Origin: Phycisphaerae bacterium
GTDB lineage: Bacteria; Planctomycetota; Phycisphaerae; Phycisphaerales; SM1A02
Assembly (NCBI GenBank): GCA_016795035.1
Contig: JAEUIT010000086.1
Location: 180,023 to 244,022 of the forward strand
DNA: 64,000 nucleotides
Reading direction: 5' to 3'
Positions 8,417-17,005 of the stretch are shown here, one piece after another. The notes below the pieces were generated by a model that was not told where the DNA came from, searched no databases, and saw nothing but the letters and a program-made list of their open reading frames with translations. The position numbers and the translations under genes were made by a program. Within the stretch, counting starts at the first letter, position 1. Each line of letters starts with the position of its first letter.

Positions 8417-9838
8417 TCAGTTCGCGGCGGTCTTCGTCGCGACGGCTTCGGCGGGCTTGTCCTTCGCCGCGTCGTCCGTCTTCTTCTTCTCGTCCTTCAC
8501 GCGGTCGCCGGGCTTGAGCTTCTCGAGCGACTTGTACGGGCCGGTGATGACGACGTCGCCTTCCTTCAGGCCTGCAACGACGATCGTGTCGGTGAGGTTG
8601 CTCGGCCCGATCTTCACCGGGGTGATCTCGGCCTTGCCGTCGACCTCACGGAAGACGACCGACGTCGAGCGTCGCGCGCGGTCGACGAGCGGGCTCGCGT
8701 CGCGGATCTCGTTGGGAAGCTCTTCCGTGGGCTTCTCGAGGATCGCCTGGCTCGGCAGCGTGAGGCCGCGATGCGTCGCGATCTCGATGTCGACGTTCGC
8801 CGCGAGACCCGACAGGAGCTGCTGGCCCTCGTGCGGCGTGACTTCGATCTCGACCTTGAAGTAGCCGCTCGTGCCGGATGAGCCCCCGCCGAGCTGGTCG
8901 GTGCGGGCGAGCGGCACCTTGATGACGCGACCTTCGAAGATGTCGTCCTTGAAGGCGTTGATGCGCACGACCGAGCGCTGGTCACGCATGACGCGGGCGA
9001 TGTCGGCCTCGCTCACCTTGGCGTCGAGCTTGATGCGCGAGAGGTCGCCGATCGTGAGGATCACGGTGCCCGCGTTGTTCATGGTGCCGACGACGACGAG
9101 CTCGCCGACTTCGGCGTTGAGCACCGTGACCTTGCCGGACATCGGGGCCTTGATGATGCACTTGTCGACGGCCTTCTGGACTCGCTCGATGTCCGCTTCG
9201 GCCGCGGCGATCTCGCTCTCGAGGACGCTGATCGTGTGCTTGGCCGACGCGACCTGCGCTTCCCAGTCGCGCACGCGCGTCTGCGCGTCTTCGAGCGCCT
9301 GGCGCGAGACGTCGCCCGACTTCATCAGCGACTCCTGCCGGGCGAGCGTGGCCCGCGCGTTCTCGAGCGAGGACTCCGGTCCCGCGAGGCGCGACTGCTC
9401 GGCGCGAAGCCGATAGCGCTGGCTGTCGCGGCGCGCTTTCGAGGACTCGAGTTGGGCGCGGTACTCGCGGTCGTCGAGGCGGACGACCATGTCGCCCTCC
9501 TTCACCGAGTCGCCGTCACGGAAGGGCAATTCGAGGATGCGCGCCGAGACTTCGGCGGAGATGTTCACCTTCGCGAACGGGCTGATCTCGCCCGGGGCGG
9601 ACACGGTTTCGATGAGCTCGCCGGGCTTGACCTCTTGCAGCCGGACTTCCGTGCCCCCCTGCGATGTCTCGAACGACGGCATCCATGCGCTCACCCTCGG
9701 CCCCGCGATGACGAGCACGCTCGCCAGAAGCACGAAGATGACGACGCAGACGGCGAGAAATGCACGCACGGTGAGGTTGCTCCCAACGGTGAGCGGTGGA
9801 CGGGTCGTTGAAGCGTGACCGCTCGGGGGAGGAGTCAC
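8417..9838 (-). CDS. MacA/HlyD-type periplasmic adaptor (membrane fusion) protein
   Basis: A 473-residue protein with an N-terminal membrane anchor (about residues 25-48, FLAVCVVIFVLLASVLVIAG), a lipoyl/barrel-sandwich half (GDSVKEGDMVVRLD, about 110-122), a long coiled-coil hairpin (about 125-235, ESSKARRDSQRYRLRAEQ ...), the second lipoyl half (APMSGKVTVLNAEVGELV), and beta-barrel/C-terminal domains (GLKEGDVVITGPY). The Lys-rich tail is low complexity. The start is GTG; no ATG precedes the anchor. It links the MacB-type transporter to the TolC-like protein in the same operon. Confidence 0.92.
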   Translation of the reverse strand: MTPPPSGHASTTRPPLTVGSNLTVRAFLAVCVVIFVLLASVLVIAGPRVSAWMPSFETSQGGTEVRLQEVKPGELIETVSAPGEISPFAKVNISAEVSARILELPFRDGDSVKEGDMVVRLDDREYRAQLESSKARRDSQRYRLRAEQSRLAGPESSLENARATLARQESLMKSGDVSRQALEDAQTRVRDWEAQVASAKHTISVLESEIAAAEADIERVQKAVDKCIIKAPMSGKVTVLNAEVGELVVVGTMNNAGTVILTIGDLSRIKLDAKVSEADIARVMRDQRSVVRINAFKDDIFEGRVIKVPLARTDQLGGGSSGTSGYFKVEIEVTPHEGQQLLSGLAANVDIEIATHRGLTLPSQAILEKPTEELPNEIRDASPLVDRARRSTSVVFREVDGKAEITPVKIGPSNLTDTIVVAGLKEGDVVITGPYKSLEKLKPGDRVKDEKKKTDDAAKDKPAEAVATKTAAN

Positions 9839-10049
9839 TCGGCGGCGCGAGCCCTTCAGAGGCCGCGCGGACGTCGCCGAACGCGCGGTGGAAGTCGAGT
9901 ATTCGGGTTCGTTCCCGTCTGGTTGCAGCCGCGAGTGTGCTCAACCCGCATCGTTACACGCGTTGACGGTCCGGGCCCCACGCCACGCACGTGCCGCGCG
10001 CTCCAATTGGGCGACAAGGCTTCGACCGGAGGCCGACGGCGATGGTCGG

Positions 10050-10463
10050 TTACCGAACCGGTTCGATGGTGACGACGAGCCGCATCGAACGGAATTGCTC
10101 CGCGATGAACTCGGCCCGCTCGCGGTGCGTCGTGAGCACCACGCCGACGCCGCGCATGTGGGCGTCCATCATGCACCGCGTGGCCGCGGGGCGAAGGAGC
10201 CGACCGACCCGCTCAAGCACGGCAACGACGTAGTCCATCGAGTTCACATCGTCGTTGTGGAGAAGCACTTGCCACTGGGGCATCGGCGCCGGCGCGGGAC
10301 GCGCGGGACGCGGCTTCGTCGGGGTTGCCGTGGACGTCGAAGCGCCCGACTCCTCGGGCGTCGGACCGCCGACCGGCAGCGATTGTTCTGGCGTATCGCG
10401 GGGCGTCTCTTCCGCCTTGGCGTGCGCGGTCACTTCCGACAGCCCGTGATCATTGCACTTCAT
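10050..10463 (-). CDS. clpS: ATP-dependent Clp protease adaptor ClpS
   Basis: A 137-residue protein. The C-terminal 75 residues are ClpS: WQVLLHNDDVNSMDYVVAVL, with the NDD-x-x-x-M/D pocket motif that recognises N-degron residues, then a MxxAHxxG-like helix (MMDAHMRGVGVVLTTHRERAEFIAEQF). ClpS delivers N-end-rule substrates to ClpA/ClpC. The N-terminal 55 residues are a Pro/Thr-rich extension, longer than the short disordered arm of E. coli ClpS. The start at 10463 (ATG) is the first Met giving a sensible protein; the frame is open further upstream without coding character. No clpA/clpC is in the window. Confidence 0.9.
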   Translation of the reverse strand: MKCNDHGLSEVTAHAKAEETPRDTPEQSLPVGGPTPEESGASTSTATPTKPRPARPAPAPMPQWQVLLHNDDVNSMDYVVAVLERVGRLLRPAATRCMMDAHMRGVGVVLTTHRERAEFIAEQFRSMRLVVTIEPVR

Positions 10464-10594
10464 TCGACGTATACCTCTCAGGCGCTTGCACGCCAGTTCG
10501 AAGCTCGACGATGCGTTTCGCCCCAGCAACACCGGGAACGAGACATCGGGGCCGTCAAGCCACTGCGCCGGCACCCGCCGCAACGACGCGGGCC

Positions 10595-10600
10595 AGTATA
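10595..10600 (-). promoter_or_regulatory. Candidate -10 element (TATACT) upstream of clpS
   Basis: On the minus strand TATACT lies about 130 bases before the clpS start, in the 211-base gap after the oxidoreductase gene. It matches the TATAAT consensus at five of six positions. No convincing -35 element is visible. Confidence 0.3.
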
Positions 10601-10674
10601 GGGCAGGGCCACCTCGCGAAGTGCCGACGTTCTTCGCCTGGGCGAGACGGACGCGCACGATCACGAATCCTCGG

Positions 10675-11706
10675 TTATCGCCAGTCGACGACGACCTTGC
10701 CGAACTGCTCGGCCGACTCGAGCCGCGCGTAGGCATCGGCTGCGGCTTCGGGGCGGTAGACCTTGTCGATCACCGGCGTGATGGCTCCGGAGCGGAAGAG
10801 CGAGAGGACCTCGCGGAACTCGGACATCGAGCCCATGGTCGAACCGATCAGCCGAAGCTGATTCCAGAAGATCCGGGTGAGGTCCGTGGTGGCGTCGCCG
10901 CCGGTCGTGGCTCCGCACGTCGCGAACGTGCCGCCACGGGCGAGCGACTTGATGCAGGCAAGGTGAATCGCCTTCCCCACGCTGTCGACGACGAGGTCGA
11001 CCCCCCGCTTTCCGGTCAGTCCGCGGACCTCGCGCGACCAATCGGCACCGGTGTCGTGGACCGCGTGCGTCGCTCCGAGGGCCTTGGCCTTCTCGAGCTT
11101 CTCCTTCGAGCGGCTGGTGACGATCGTCGTACAGCCGAAGTGCTTCGCGATGTTGAGCGCCGCAAGGGCGACGCCGCCGCCGATCCCGGTTATCAGGACG
11201 ATTTGCCCGTGCCGGAGGCCGCTTCGCGTCACCATCATCCGCCACGCGGTGAGGTGCGTGAGACCGATGCCGACCGCGTCAATCGGACTCGCGTCGCCGA
11301 CCGGAAGGACATTCGCGACCGGTGCGACGAAGCGCTCGGCGAGGCAGCCGTTCGTGTGCTCGCCGATCATCGAGATGTCGTCGGGCGAGGGCTCGCGTCC
11401 GGGAACGATCGTTTCCGGGATCGGAACCGCCGCGTTCAGGACGACGCGCTGGCCGATCCACTTCGGGTCGACCTGGGCGCCGACCGCTTCGATCACGCCG
11501 GCGCCGTCGGACCCGCTAATGCGGGGATACGCGAGGTCGATGCCCGGAAGCCCATGGCCCACCCATAGGTCGAGATGGTTGAGCGCCGCGGCCTCGGTGC
11601 GCACGAGGACATCGCGCGGCCCGACGGTCGGGTCGGGAAATGAAGGATCGAACCTGACGTTGGGGGCGACCGGAGAGCCTTGCTTCGAGATGACGACGGC
11701 ACGCAT
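10675..11706 (-). CDS. Zinc-type alcohol dehydrogenase/quinone oxidoreductase family protein
   Basis: A 343-residue medium-chain dehydrogenase/reductase. It has the N-terminal GroES-like domain (ALNHLDLWVGHG, then the GSDGAGVIEAVG turn at about residues 75-86) and a Rossmann fold with the nucleotide loop GIGGGVALAALNIAK (about 175-189). It lacks the usual catalytic Cys-x-Gly-x-Asp zinc ligand set at the N-terminus but keeps HTNGCLAERF. It may therefore be a quinone-oxidoreductase-like NADPH enzyme or a zinc-dependent alcohol dehydrogenase. The ATG at 11706 is preceded by TACACT only nine bases away, suggesting a very short leader. Confidence 0.85.
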   Translation of the reverse strand: MRAVVISKQGSPVAPNVRFDPSFPDPTVGPRDVLVRTEAAALNHLDLWVGHGLPGIDLAYPRISGSDGAGVIEAVGAQVDPKWIGQRVVLNAAVPIPETIVPGREPSPDDISMIGEHTNGCLAERFVAPVANVLPVGDASPIDAVGIGLTHLTAWRMMVTRSGLRHGQIVLITGIGGGVALAALNIAKHFGCTTIVTSRSKEKLEKAKALGATHAVHDTGADWSREVRGLTGKRGVDLVVDSVGKAIHLACIKSLARGGTFATCGATTGGDATTDLTRIFWNQLRLIGSTMGSMSEFREVLSLFRSGAITPVIDKVYRPEAAADAYARLESAEQFGKVVVDWR

Positions 11707-11715
11707 GGGGCGCGG

Positions 11716-11721
11716 AGTGTA
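11716..11721 (-). promoter_or_regulatory. Candidate -10 element (TACACT) next to the oxidoreductase start
   Basis: On the minus strand TACACT ends nine bases before the ATG at 11706. Transcription beginning about seven bases downstream would leave almost no 5' leader. The same hexamer precedes the genes at 43509 and 61682 at similar distance. Confidence 0.35.
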
Positions 11722-11884
11722 CTGACGCCTTCTCGCCAATCTCGACGCGGGTCGGGACGCGACCTGCCGATACCCAGCCGATAGCACCTGTCGTCCCGAG
11801 CGCGCAGTTTCGCGCGGACTCCGCGACAATCGTTTCCCTCGCCGACCGGCGGCCGCGCCTCCGACCTTGCCTTGGACCCGACTC

Positions 11885-12955
11885 ATGCTTCGACGCCTCT
11901 CCACCCCACTTGCCACCATCCTCGCCGCGTCCATCTCCGTGCTTGCCATGGCGCAGGCCTCAGCTCCGACCCCGCCGGCCGCGCCTGCGGGTCGACCGGG
12001 CGGCGCACCCGCCGGCGCGACGGGCGGCGCTCCTCGTCAGGCGGCCCAATTCCCGACCGGACCGATCGTGGCGGAGCCGGCGAAGAAGGACCTCGGCGTG
12101 GTCAAGCCGGAAGAGACCGTCACGGCCGTCTTCACGCTCGTCAACCCGCTCGATCGCGACGTGACGATCGTGAAGTCGGCGACGAGCTGCCAGTGCACCG
12201 GCGTCGATGTCGAGGGCAAGGTCATCCCGGCCAAGGGCAAGCTCGACATGCCCGCCTCCATGAAGATGAGTAAGGCGCCGATCAAGAAGTCGGCGTCGGT
12301 CACCCTCGTGATCGACCTTGGCGAGGGCAAGAAGCAGCCGCTCCGCGTCGAACTCTATGCGGAAGTCGCGTATGCGGTCCGCGCCGTGCCGGGCTTCATC
12401 GATGCGCTCACCCCCGAGCGCATGAAGGGCACCTTCGAGCTCGTCGCCACCGACAACAAGCCGTTCAAGGTGCTCCTCGCCGACAACAAGCCCCCGGTCT
12501 TCGTCGACTACGACCCGGCCACGGGACCGCAGACGCGCTACAAGCTCCAGTACGACTTCACGACGGGCGGCCCGATCCCGAAGTACTTCGTGGTCGAAAC
12601 GGACCGTAACGACTGCCCGGTGATCGACCTTCGTGTCCGGCACGACACGACGCACATCAAGCCCCCGTTCAAGGTCGCCGAGTACCGCTCGACGTTCGGC
12701 CGAATTCCCCTCGGGCAGGTCGGATCCTTTGATCTTGAAATCGAAGAGGTCGGCAAGAACGTCGTGACAAGCGTGAAGTCGCTCAGCCCCGACTTCGAAG
12801 TGACGATCGGCAAGCAGAAGAACGACAACAAGAACACGATGGCGACCTTCAACGTGAAGCCCGCCCCCGGCGTGAAGGGCTTCCGCATGTTCGAGGTCGA
12901 GATGGTGGTCGACGGCAAGCCGTACAACCACGTGGTCTTCGGCACCGTTCGCTGA
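11885..12955 (+). CDS. Exported DUF1573-like protein
   Basis: A 356-residue protein with a signal peptide (residues 1-23, ATILAASISVLAMAQA) and a Pro/Gly-rich linker. An Ig-like domain (residues about 55-120) resembles DUF1573: KKDLGVVKPEETVTAVFTLVNP followed by the TSCQCTGVD element, corresponding to the family's TSCGCT motif. A second beta-rich region (residues 220-356) looks like another such fold. DUF1573 proteins are periplasmic or surface-anchored and of unknown function. The true start is the ATG at 11885; an in-frame TTG at 11867 would lengthen the N-region of the signal peptide unnecessarily. Confidence 0.72.
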   Translation: MLRRLSTPLATILAASISVLAMAQASAPTPPAAPAGRPGGAPAGATGGAPRQAAQFPTGPIVAEPAKKDLGVVKPEETVTAVFTLVNPLDRDVTIVKSATSCQCTGVDVEGKVIPAKGKLDMPASMKMSKAPIKKSASVTLVIDLGEGKKQPLRVELYAEVAYAVRAVPGFIDALTPERMKGTFELVATDNKPFKVLLADNKPPVFVDYDPATGPQTRYKLQYDFTTGGPIPKYFVVETDRNDCPVIDLRVRHDTTHIKPPFKVAEYRSTFGRIPLGQVGSFDLEIEEVGKNVVTSVKSLSPDFEVTIGKQKNDNKNTMATFNVKPAPGVKGFRMFEVEMVVDGKPYNHVVFGTVR

Positions 12956-13022
12956 CGTCGTTATTCGGAGCTTCGGGCCTCAAAAGGGCGTCGGACGGAA
13001 ATCGCGAGACTTGTTCGGTTGA

Positions 13023-13793
13023 ATGGAGAATCGGGCGGGCGACGTTCTGCGAAGGACCGGCGTCGCCATGACTACCTCCGACAGCCTCACATCGGGCTTC
13101 TCGCCGACTCGACCCGGCAGCACAGGCGTTGGACACAACGCGGGCACCCACATGGGTTCCGGTGGCCTGAGCATCGGCACCAATGCCGGTCCCAATGCCG
13201 GTCCCAAAACGGACGCGTCGGGTTCCACCTCGGACGGGTGGCGGGGAGAAGCGTTTGACCGTCGACCGAACTCGAGACCGACGAATCGCATGAATCCTTC
13301 GATCGCGCGGAACCCGGATGTCGTGCACATCCGCAAGTATCCGAACCGCCGTCTGTACGACACCAGCCAAAGCCGTCACCTGACGCACGATGGCGTGATC
13401 GAGATCGTCAACGCGGGGCGTACGGTCCAAGTGACCGACAGCCGCAGCGGCGAGGACATCACGACGATCGTCCTGCTCCAGATCCTGATCGAGCGCGATC
13501 CGGCGAAGCTCCAAGCCGTCCCTGCGGAATTGCTCCATCGGGCGATGCGCAGCGACCCGAACGCGTTGCGCGATGTCGCGACCAAGGCGATCGGCGCATG
13601 GCGCGGAGCAGCAACGCCGAGTGAGCGAACCGACAATCACGTGACGAACCACGTGACGACGCGGCCCGCGGCAATCTCCTTGGAGCGCCCGACGCCCGCG
13701 CGTCCCGCGATGCCGACGAACGGCGTCTCCCACAGCACTGGCGCCACGGCCGACAACGGCAGGCCGAAGGCGAAGCCGAAGCGCGTCGACTAA
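13023..13793 (+). CDS. PhaR-like polyhydroxyalkanoate synthesis regulator
   Basis: Residues about 102-165 match the DNA-binding domain of PHA-synthesis repressors (IRKYPNRRLYDTSQSRHLTHDGVIEIV ... GEDITTIVLLQI). An N-terminal extension of about 95 residues contains short imperfect repeats (GTNAGPNAGP). The real start may be the ATG at 13068 or 13290; the last would give a 167-residue protein beginning ten residues before the domain, as usual for the family. The C-terminal 80 residues are low complexity. PhaR normally represses phasin/PHA granule genes, but none is in the window, so the target is unknown. Confidence 0.75.
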   Translation: MENRAGDVLRRTGVAMTTSDSLTSGFSPTRPGSTGVGHNAGTHMGSGGLSIGTNAGPNAGPKTDASGSTSDGWRGEAFDRRPNSRPTNRMNPSIARNPDVVHIRKYPNRRLYDTSQSRHLTHDGVIEIVNAGRTVQVTDSRSGEDITTIVLLQILIERDPAKLQAVPAELLHRAMRSDPNALRDVATKAIGAWRGAATPSERTDNHVTNHVTTRPAAISLERPTPARPAMPTNGVSHSTGATADNGRPKAKPKRVD

Positions 13794-13822
13794 CCACGCA
13801 CGAGCGAAGCGCCAAGCAACGC

Positions 13823-13870
13823 TGCGACCTCCGGAGTTGATTACGCTCTCGATCAACTCCGGAGGTCGCA
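13823..13870 (+). promoter_or_regulatory. Perfect 19-bp hairpin covering a ribosome binding site
   Basis: 13823-13841 and 13852-13870 are exact reverse complements separated by a 10-base loop. The right arm contains the strong Shine-Dalgarno GGAGGT (13861-13866) and ends on the A of the ATG at 13870. In mRNA the site would be sealed in a very stable stem. It could be a translational switch, a protein-binding operator or the terminator of the preceding gene (which ends at 13793), although no T-run follows. Confidence 0.6.
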
Positions 13871-15288
13871 TGCTTCAGGTTCCGATCGTCCTTGCCCTCT
13901 CCGTCGCCGTCGCCGTCACGCAGGCGACGCCGACGCCGCCTGCAACGCAGAAGCCGTCGACGCCCCCCGCCGCGCCGACTCCCGCCCCGCAAGCGCCCGC
14001 GACCCCGCAAGCGCCGCTCGCGCCGCCTGCGGTGCCGCTCGACACGCGCGTCGATGCATCGAAGATCACGAAGGTGTCGCCGCCGGCGCTGCCGAGCTCG
14101 CTCGTGCAGCCGGTGCCGGTCGCCCATCGCATCGCCGAGCGCGCGGAGCAAGTGCCGGTCTCCGCGGAGTCGTTCAAGAAGGCGAAGGCCGCGATCGACG
14201 CCGGCCTCGCGTACCTCCGCCGTTCGCAGCGCCCGAGCGGCGCGTGGATGGAGCGCGAGCTCGTGCAGCCGACCGACCAGCCGCGCGCGTCGGCCGCGGC
14301 CGCGGCGGTCACCGCGATGGCGGTGAAGGCGTTCCTCCAGGCCGGACAGGACGACGCCAACGCACAGCGCGGCGTGCAGTTCGTGGTGAAGGCGCTTGAG
14401 AATGGCGGCTACGACGGCCTCGCGAACGGCGGCGTTGGCACGTATGTCGCAAGCGCCGTGGTGAGCGCGCTCGCGACGACGCAGGACCCGCGCTTCGAGG
14501 ACATGCTGCGCCAGGGCGTCGCGTGGCTGAAGACGACGCAATGGGATCAGAGCGAAGGGCTCGCCCCGGATCAGGACTGGTTCGGCGGCGCCGGCTACGG
14601 CCGCAACAAGCGGCCCGACCTCTCGAACACGCAACTCATGCTCGACGCGATGTACGACGCGGGCGTGAGCCCGTCCGATCCCGCCGTGCAGAAGGCGCTC
14701 GCGTTCGTCGCGCGAGCTCAGAACCTCCCCGCGAAGAATGACGCCGCGTGGGCGAAGGCGGGTTCCGGCGACGGCGGCTTCATTTACACCCCCGCAAACG
14801 GCGGGGAGAGTTTCGCGAGTGAAGTCGCGGGCGAAGGCCGCTTCGGCGAGAAGTTCCCCGAAGGCGCGCCGCGCAGCCTTCGGTCGTACGGCTCGATGAC
14901 GTACGCCGGCTTCAAGAGCCTTCTCTACGCGGGCCTTTCAAAGGACGACGAGCGCGTGCGGGCCGCGTTCGACTGGATCTCGAAGCACTACACGTTCGAC
15001 GAGAACCCGGGCCTCAAGCAGGAAGGCCTCTACTACTACTACCACGCGATGGCTCGCGCGCTCTTCGTTTCGCAGCAGCCGACGATTCCGTCGGTCGCGA
15101 AGGACGGCTCGACCACGCCGAAGAACTGGCGAGAGGATCTCATCGCCGCCATCGTGAGCCGTCAGCAATCAGATGGCTCGTGGGTGAATACGGCGGAGCG
15201 CTGGGAAGAAGGCCAGCCCGACCTCGTCACGGTCTATTCGATTCTCGCGCTCGAAGAAGCGATCAAGCCGACGCTCACGACCGAGTGA
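13870..15288 (+). CDS. Exported prenyltransferase/squalene-oxidase-repeat protein
   Basis: A 472-residue protein with a signal peptide (VPIVLALSVAVAVTQATP), a Pro/Ala-rich linker to about residue 55, then an alpha/alpha-toroid region with repeated squalene-cyclase-type motifs: AIDAGLAYLRRSQRPSGAW, GVAWLKTTQW and IVSRQQSDGSWVNTAERW. It lacks the DxDD motif of active squalene-hopene cyclases, and its export argues against terpene cyclisation. Related planctomycete proteins are uncharacterised. Start is the ATG at 13870 with an optimal Shine-Dalgarno; a TTG at 13837 would be unusual and lies inside the hairpin. Confidence 0.78.
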   Translation: MLQVPIVLALSVAVAVTQATPTPPATQKPSTPPAAPTPAPQAPATPQAPLAPPAVPLDTRVDASKITKVSPPALPSSLVQPVPVAHRIAERAEQVPVSAESFKKAKAAIDAGLAYLRRSQRPSGAWMERELVQPTDQPRASAAAAAVTAMAVKAFLQAGQDDANAQRGVQFVVKALENGGYDGLANGGVGTYVASAVVSALATTQDPRFEDMLRQGVAWLKTTQWDQSEGLAPDQDWFGGAGYGRNKRPDLSNTQLMLDAMYDAGVSPSDPAVQKALAFVARAQNLPAKNDAAWAKAGSGDGGFIYTPANGGESFASEVAGEGRFGEKFPEGAPRSLRSYGSMTYAGFKSLLYAGLSKDDERVRAAFDWISKHYTFDENPGLKQEGLYYYYHAMARALFVSQQPTIPSVAKDGSTTPKNWREDLIAAIVSRQQSDGSWVNTAERWEEGQPDLVTVYSILALEEAIKPTLTTE

Positions 15289-15332
15289 GCGCTCCGCGTT
15301 GCAGGCATCGCGAAGGAAACTCACACGCTCGA

Positions 15333-16823
15333 TCAGACCGGCGCCGCGACCTGCGGCGCCGGTTCTCGTTGGGGGAGTAGCCGCCAGCTCCACGCCGCGA
15401 GCAACGCGGAGAGTCCGAGGAGGAGTGCGCCGAGTCCTTGGTGCAACGTCGTGAAGAGGACTTCCGACGTCGGGATCTCGGCGGTCTTGCGCATCCAGAC
15501 GAGGGCGACGGCGATGATGCCGAGAATGAGCTGGGCGCTCACGCCGACGACGAGGGCCTTGCCGAGCGTCGCGAGGACTGGGTGATAGCGATGCGCCCAC
15601 GCGCGCCCCGCGGCGAGAATCGTCCAGCCGGTGACGACGACGGCCATCGTCATGTGCGCGTGGATCGCCCACGTCGGATGGCCCGCGGCCGTTGCGCCGC
15701 CGCCGGGCTGCAAGTGCCGGTAGAGCGCCCCCAGGATGAGCTGCAGGACAAACGCCGCAGGGAGCAGGATCGCGGCGCCTCGATCAAGCGCCGACGCGCC
15801 CTCGTCGACGTTCGCGCGGGCCGATTCCCACAGGCGCGACGAACCGGCTGCAACGACGAGCGCCGCTGCAAAGACGAGCTGCGCGAAGACGCCGTGCACG
15901 ATCGCGAGCGCGGTGCTCGGCGCGAGAAGCGAGCGATCGACGTCGAGCGTCGGCCGGCCCGTCACGCGCATGCCGCCCAGAATCCCCTGCACGATGATCA
16001 TGACGAGGAGAACGATCGCGAGCGTGCGCACCCAGCGGGCGGTCGGCTCGCGCCACGTCACCGAGATGAAGACGACCGCCGTCGCGCCGACGAGCATGCC
16101 GTAGAGTCGGTGCGCGTGCTCGTAGAACACGCCTTCCTTCATCTCCGCGACCGGATAGAGCAGCATGTTGTGTCCGAACGAGTTCGGCCAGTCGGGCACG
16201 GCGAGGCCGGCTTCGTATCCCGTGAGAACGCCGCCGAGGACGATGAGAAGGAAGATCGTCGACGCGAACACCGTCGCAAAGAGCGCGGCCGGCGACGGCA
16301 ACGTGGAGTTGGACGGCATGCGCTTTCCGACGAGTCCGCCGAGCCACGCGAGCACGACCGACACCGCGACAAGTCCCGCGACCCAGACAAGCGCGCCGAA
16401 CTGCGACGACGACTGAAGCCCGCGGAGGAATGCACCGACGACGAGGAGATTCGCGACCGCCGAGACAAGTCCGACGACCGACGGCCGCGCGCCCGCGTTC
16501 GCGAAGCGTCCAGCGACGAATCCCGCGCCGAAGAGGACGGCAAGCATGAGCGCGAAGAGCGCTTCGCCCGCGACGAATCCGGGCCGCATGAGCGCGCAGT
16601 ACCCGAGCGCCCAGAGGACTGCCGTCGCACCGAAGCCAAGCGCCAGATTGATCGTGCGAAAGAGGCGTGCCGCGGCCAGAAGAATCGGCATGCCCACCAC
16701 GAGGATGACGGCGAGGACGATGAGCGACTTCCAGGCGAACGCCTTGGTGTCGCTCGTCGCGGGGTCGTCGGCGAGAGCCGCGACCACGGGCAGTGCGCGG
16801 GCGAACGTATCGGTCACGGTCAT
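15333..16823 (-). CDS. ctaA: Heme A synthase (COX15/CtaA family) with N-terminal membrane extension
   Basis: A 496-residue multi-span protein. The family core begins near residue 190: LIVLGGVLTGYEAGLAVPDWPNSFGHNM, HAHRLYGMLVGA (heme-ligand His region), ILGGMRVT, IHGVFAQL-type VHGVFAQLVFAA, HAHMTMAVVVTG and TLHQGLGALLLG. The four paired His residues that bind heme in COX15 are present. The first 180 residues add about five membrane segments absent from ordinary CtaA. The enzyme oxidises heme O to heme A for the caa3 oxidase encoded downstream. Start ATG at 16823 has GGAGG upstream. It is divergent from ctaB. Confidence 0.88.
   Translation of the reverse strand: MTVTDTFARALPVVAALADDPATSDTKAFAWKSLIVLAVILVVGMPILLAAARLFRTINLALGFGATAVLWALGYCALMRPGFVAGEALFALMLAVLFGAGFVAGRFANAGARPSVVGLVSAVANLLVVGAFLRGLQSSSQFGALVWVAGLVAVSVVLAWLGGLVGKRMPSNSTLPSPAALFATVFASTIFLLIVLGGVLTGYEAGLAVPDWPNSFGHNMLLYPVAEMKEGVFYEHAHRLYGMLVGATAVVFISVTWREPTARWVRTLAIVLLVMIIVQGILGGMRVTGRPTLDVDRSLLAPSTALAIVHGVFAQLVFAAALVVAAGSSRLWESARANVDEGASALDRGAAILLPAAFVLQLILGALYRHLQPGGGATAAGHPTWAIHAHMTMAVVVTGWTILAAGRAWAHRYHPVLATLGKALVVGVSAQLILGIIAVALVWMRKTAEIPTSEVLFTTLHQGLGALLLGLSALLAAWSWRLLPQREPAPQVAAPV
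15337..15363. terminator. GC-rich hairpin between convergent genes
   Basis: A perfect 11-bp stem (ACCGGCGCCGC at 15337-15347, complement at 15353-15363) with a 5-base loop. It lies just past the stop of the plus-strand repeat protein and overlaps the last codons of the minus-strand ctaA-like gene. It has no T-tract, so it would be an atypical or bidirectional terminator. Confidence 0.5.
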
Positions 16824-16903
16824 CGGAACTGGCCTCCGCCTTCGTGCGTGCGCCAAAGGCCCGACGAGCGCGTGCCGCCTGCCGGGTGATGTCGGCGAAT
16901 TCC

Positions 16904-16909
16904 TATACT
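16904..16909 (+). promoter_or_regulatory. TATACTA element in the ctaA-ctaB divergent promoter region
   Basis: TATACT on the plus strand (for ctaB), with TAGTAT on the overlapping minus-strand positions 16910-16905 (for ctaA). It sits in the middle of the 182-base gap between the divergent starts at 16823 and 17006, so one AT-rich element could serve both directions. Confidence 0.35.
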
Positions 16910-17005
16910 ACGCGTTCGTCGTCGCCCCAACCGGGCCGCGGCGCGACCGCGGCACGCACCTCGTCGTGCGATCCGCCGCGGAAGTGACTCACGCAGCCCT
17001 CGGAC

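Noticed and set aside
13173..13206. A short tandem repeat (AATGCCGGTCCC) as a repeat array.
   Set aside because: Only about two to three units occur and they code for a GPNAGP linker; too short to call a repeat family.
13837..13869. TTG start for the squalene-cyclase-fold gene.
   Set aside because: The start would lie inside the hairpin without a ribosome site, while ATG 13870 has an optimal GGAGGT.
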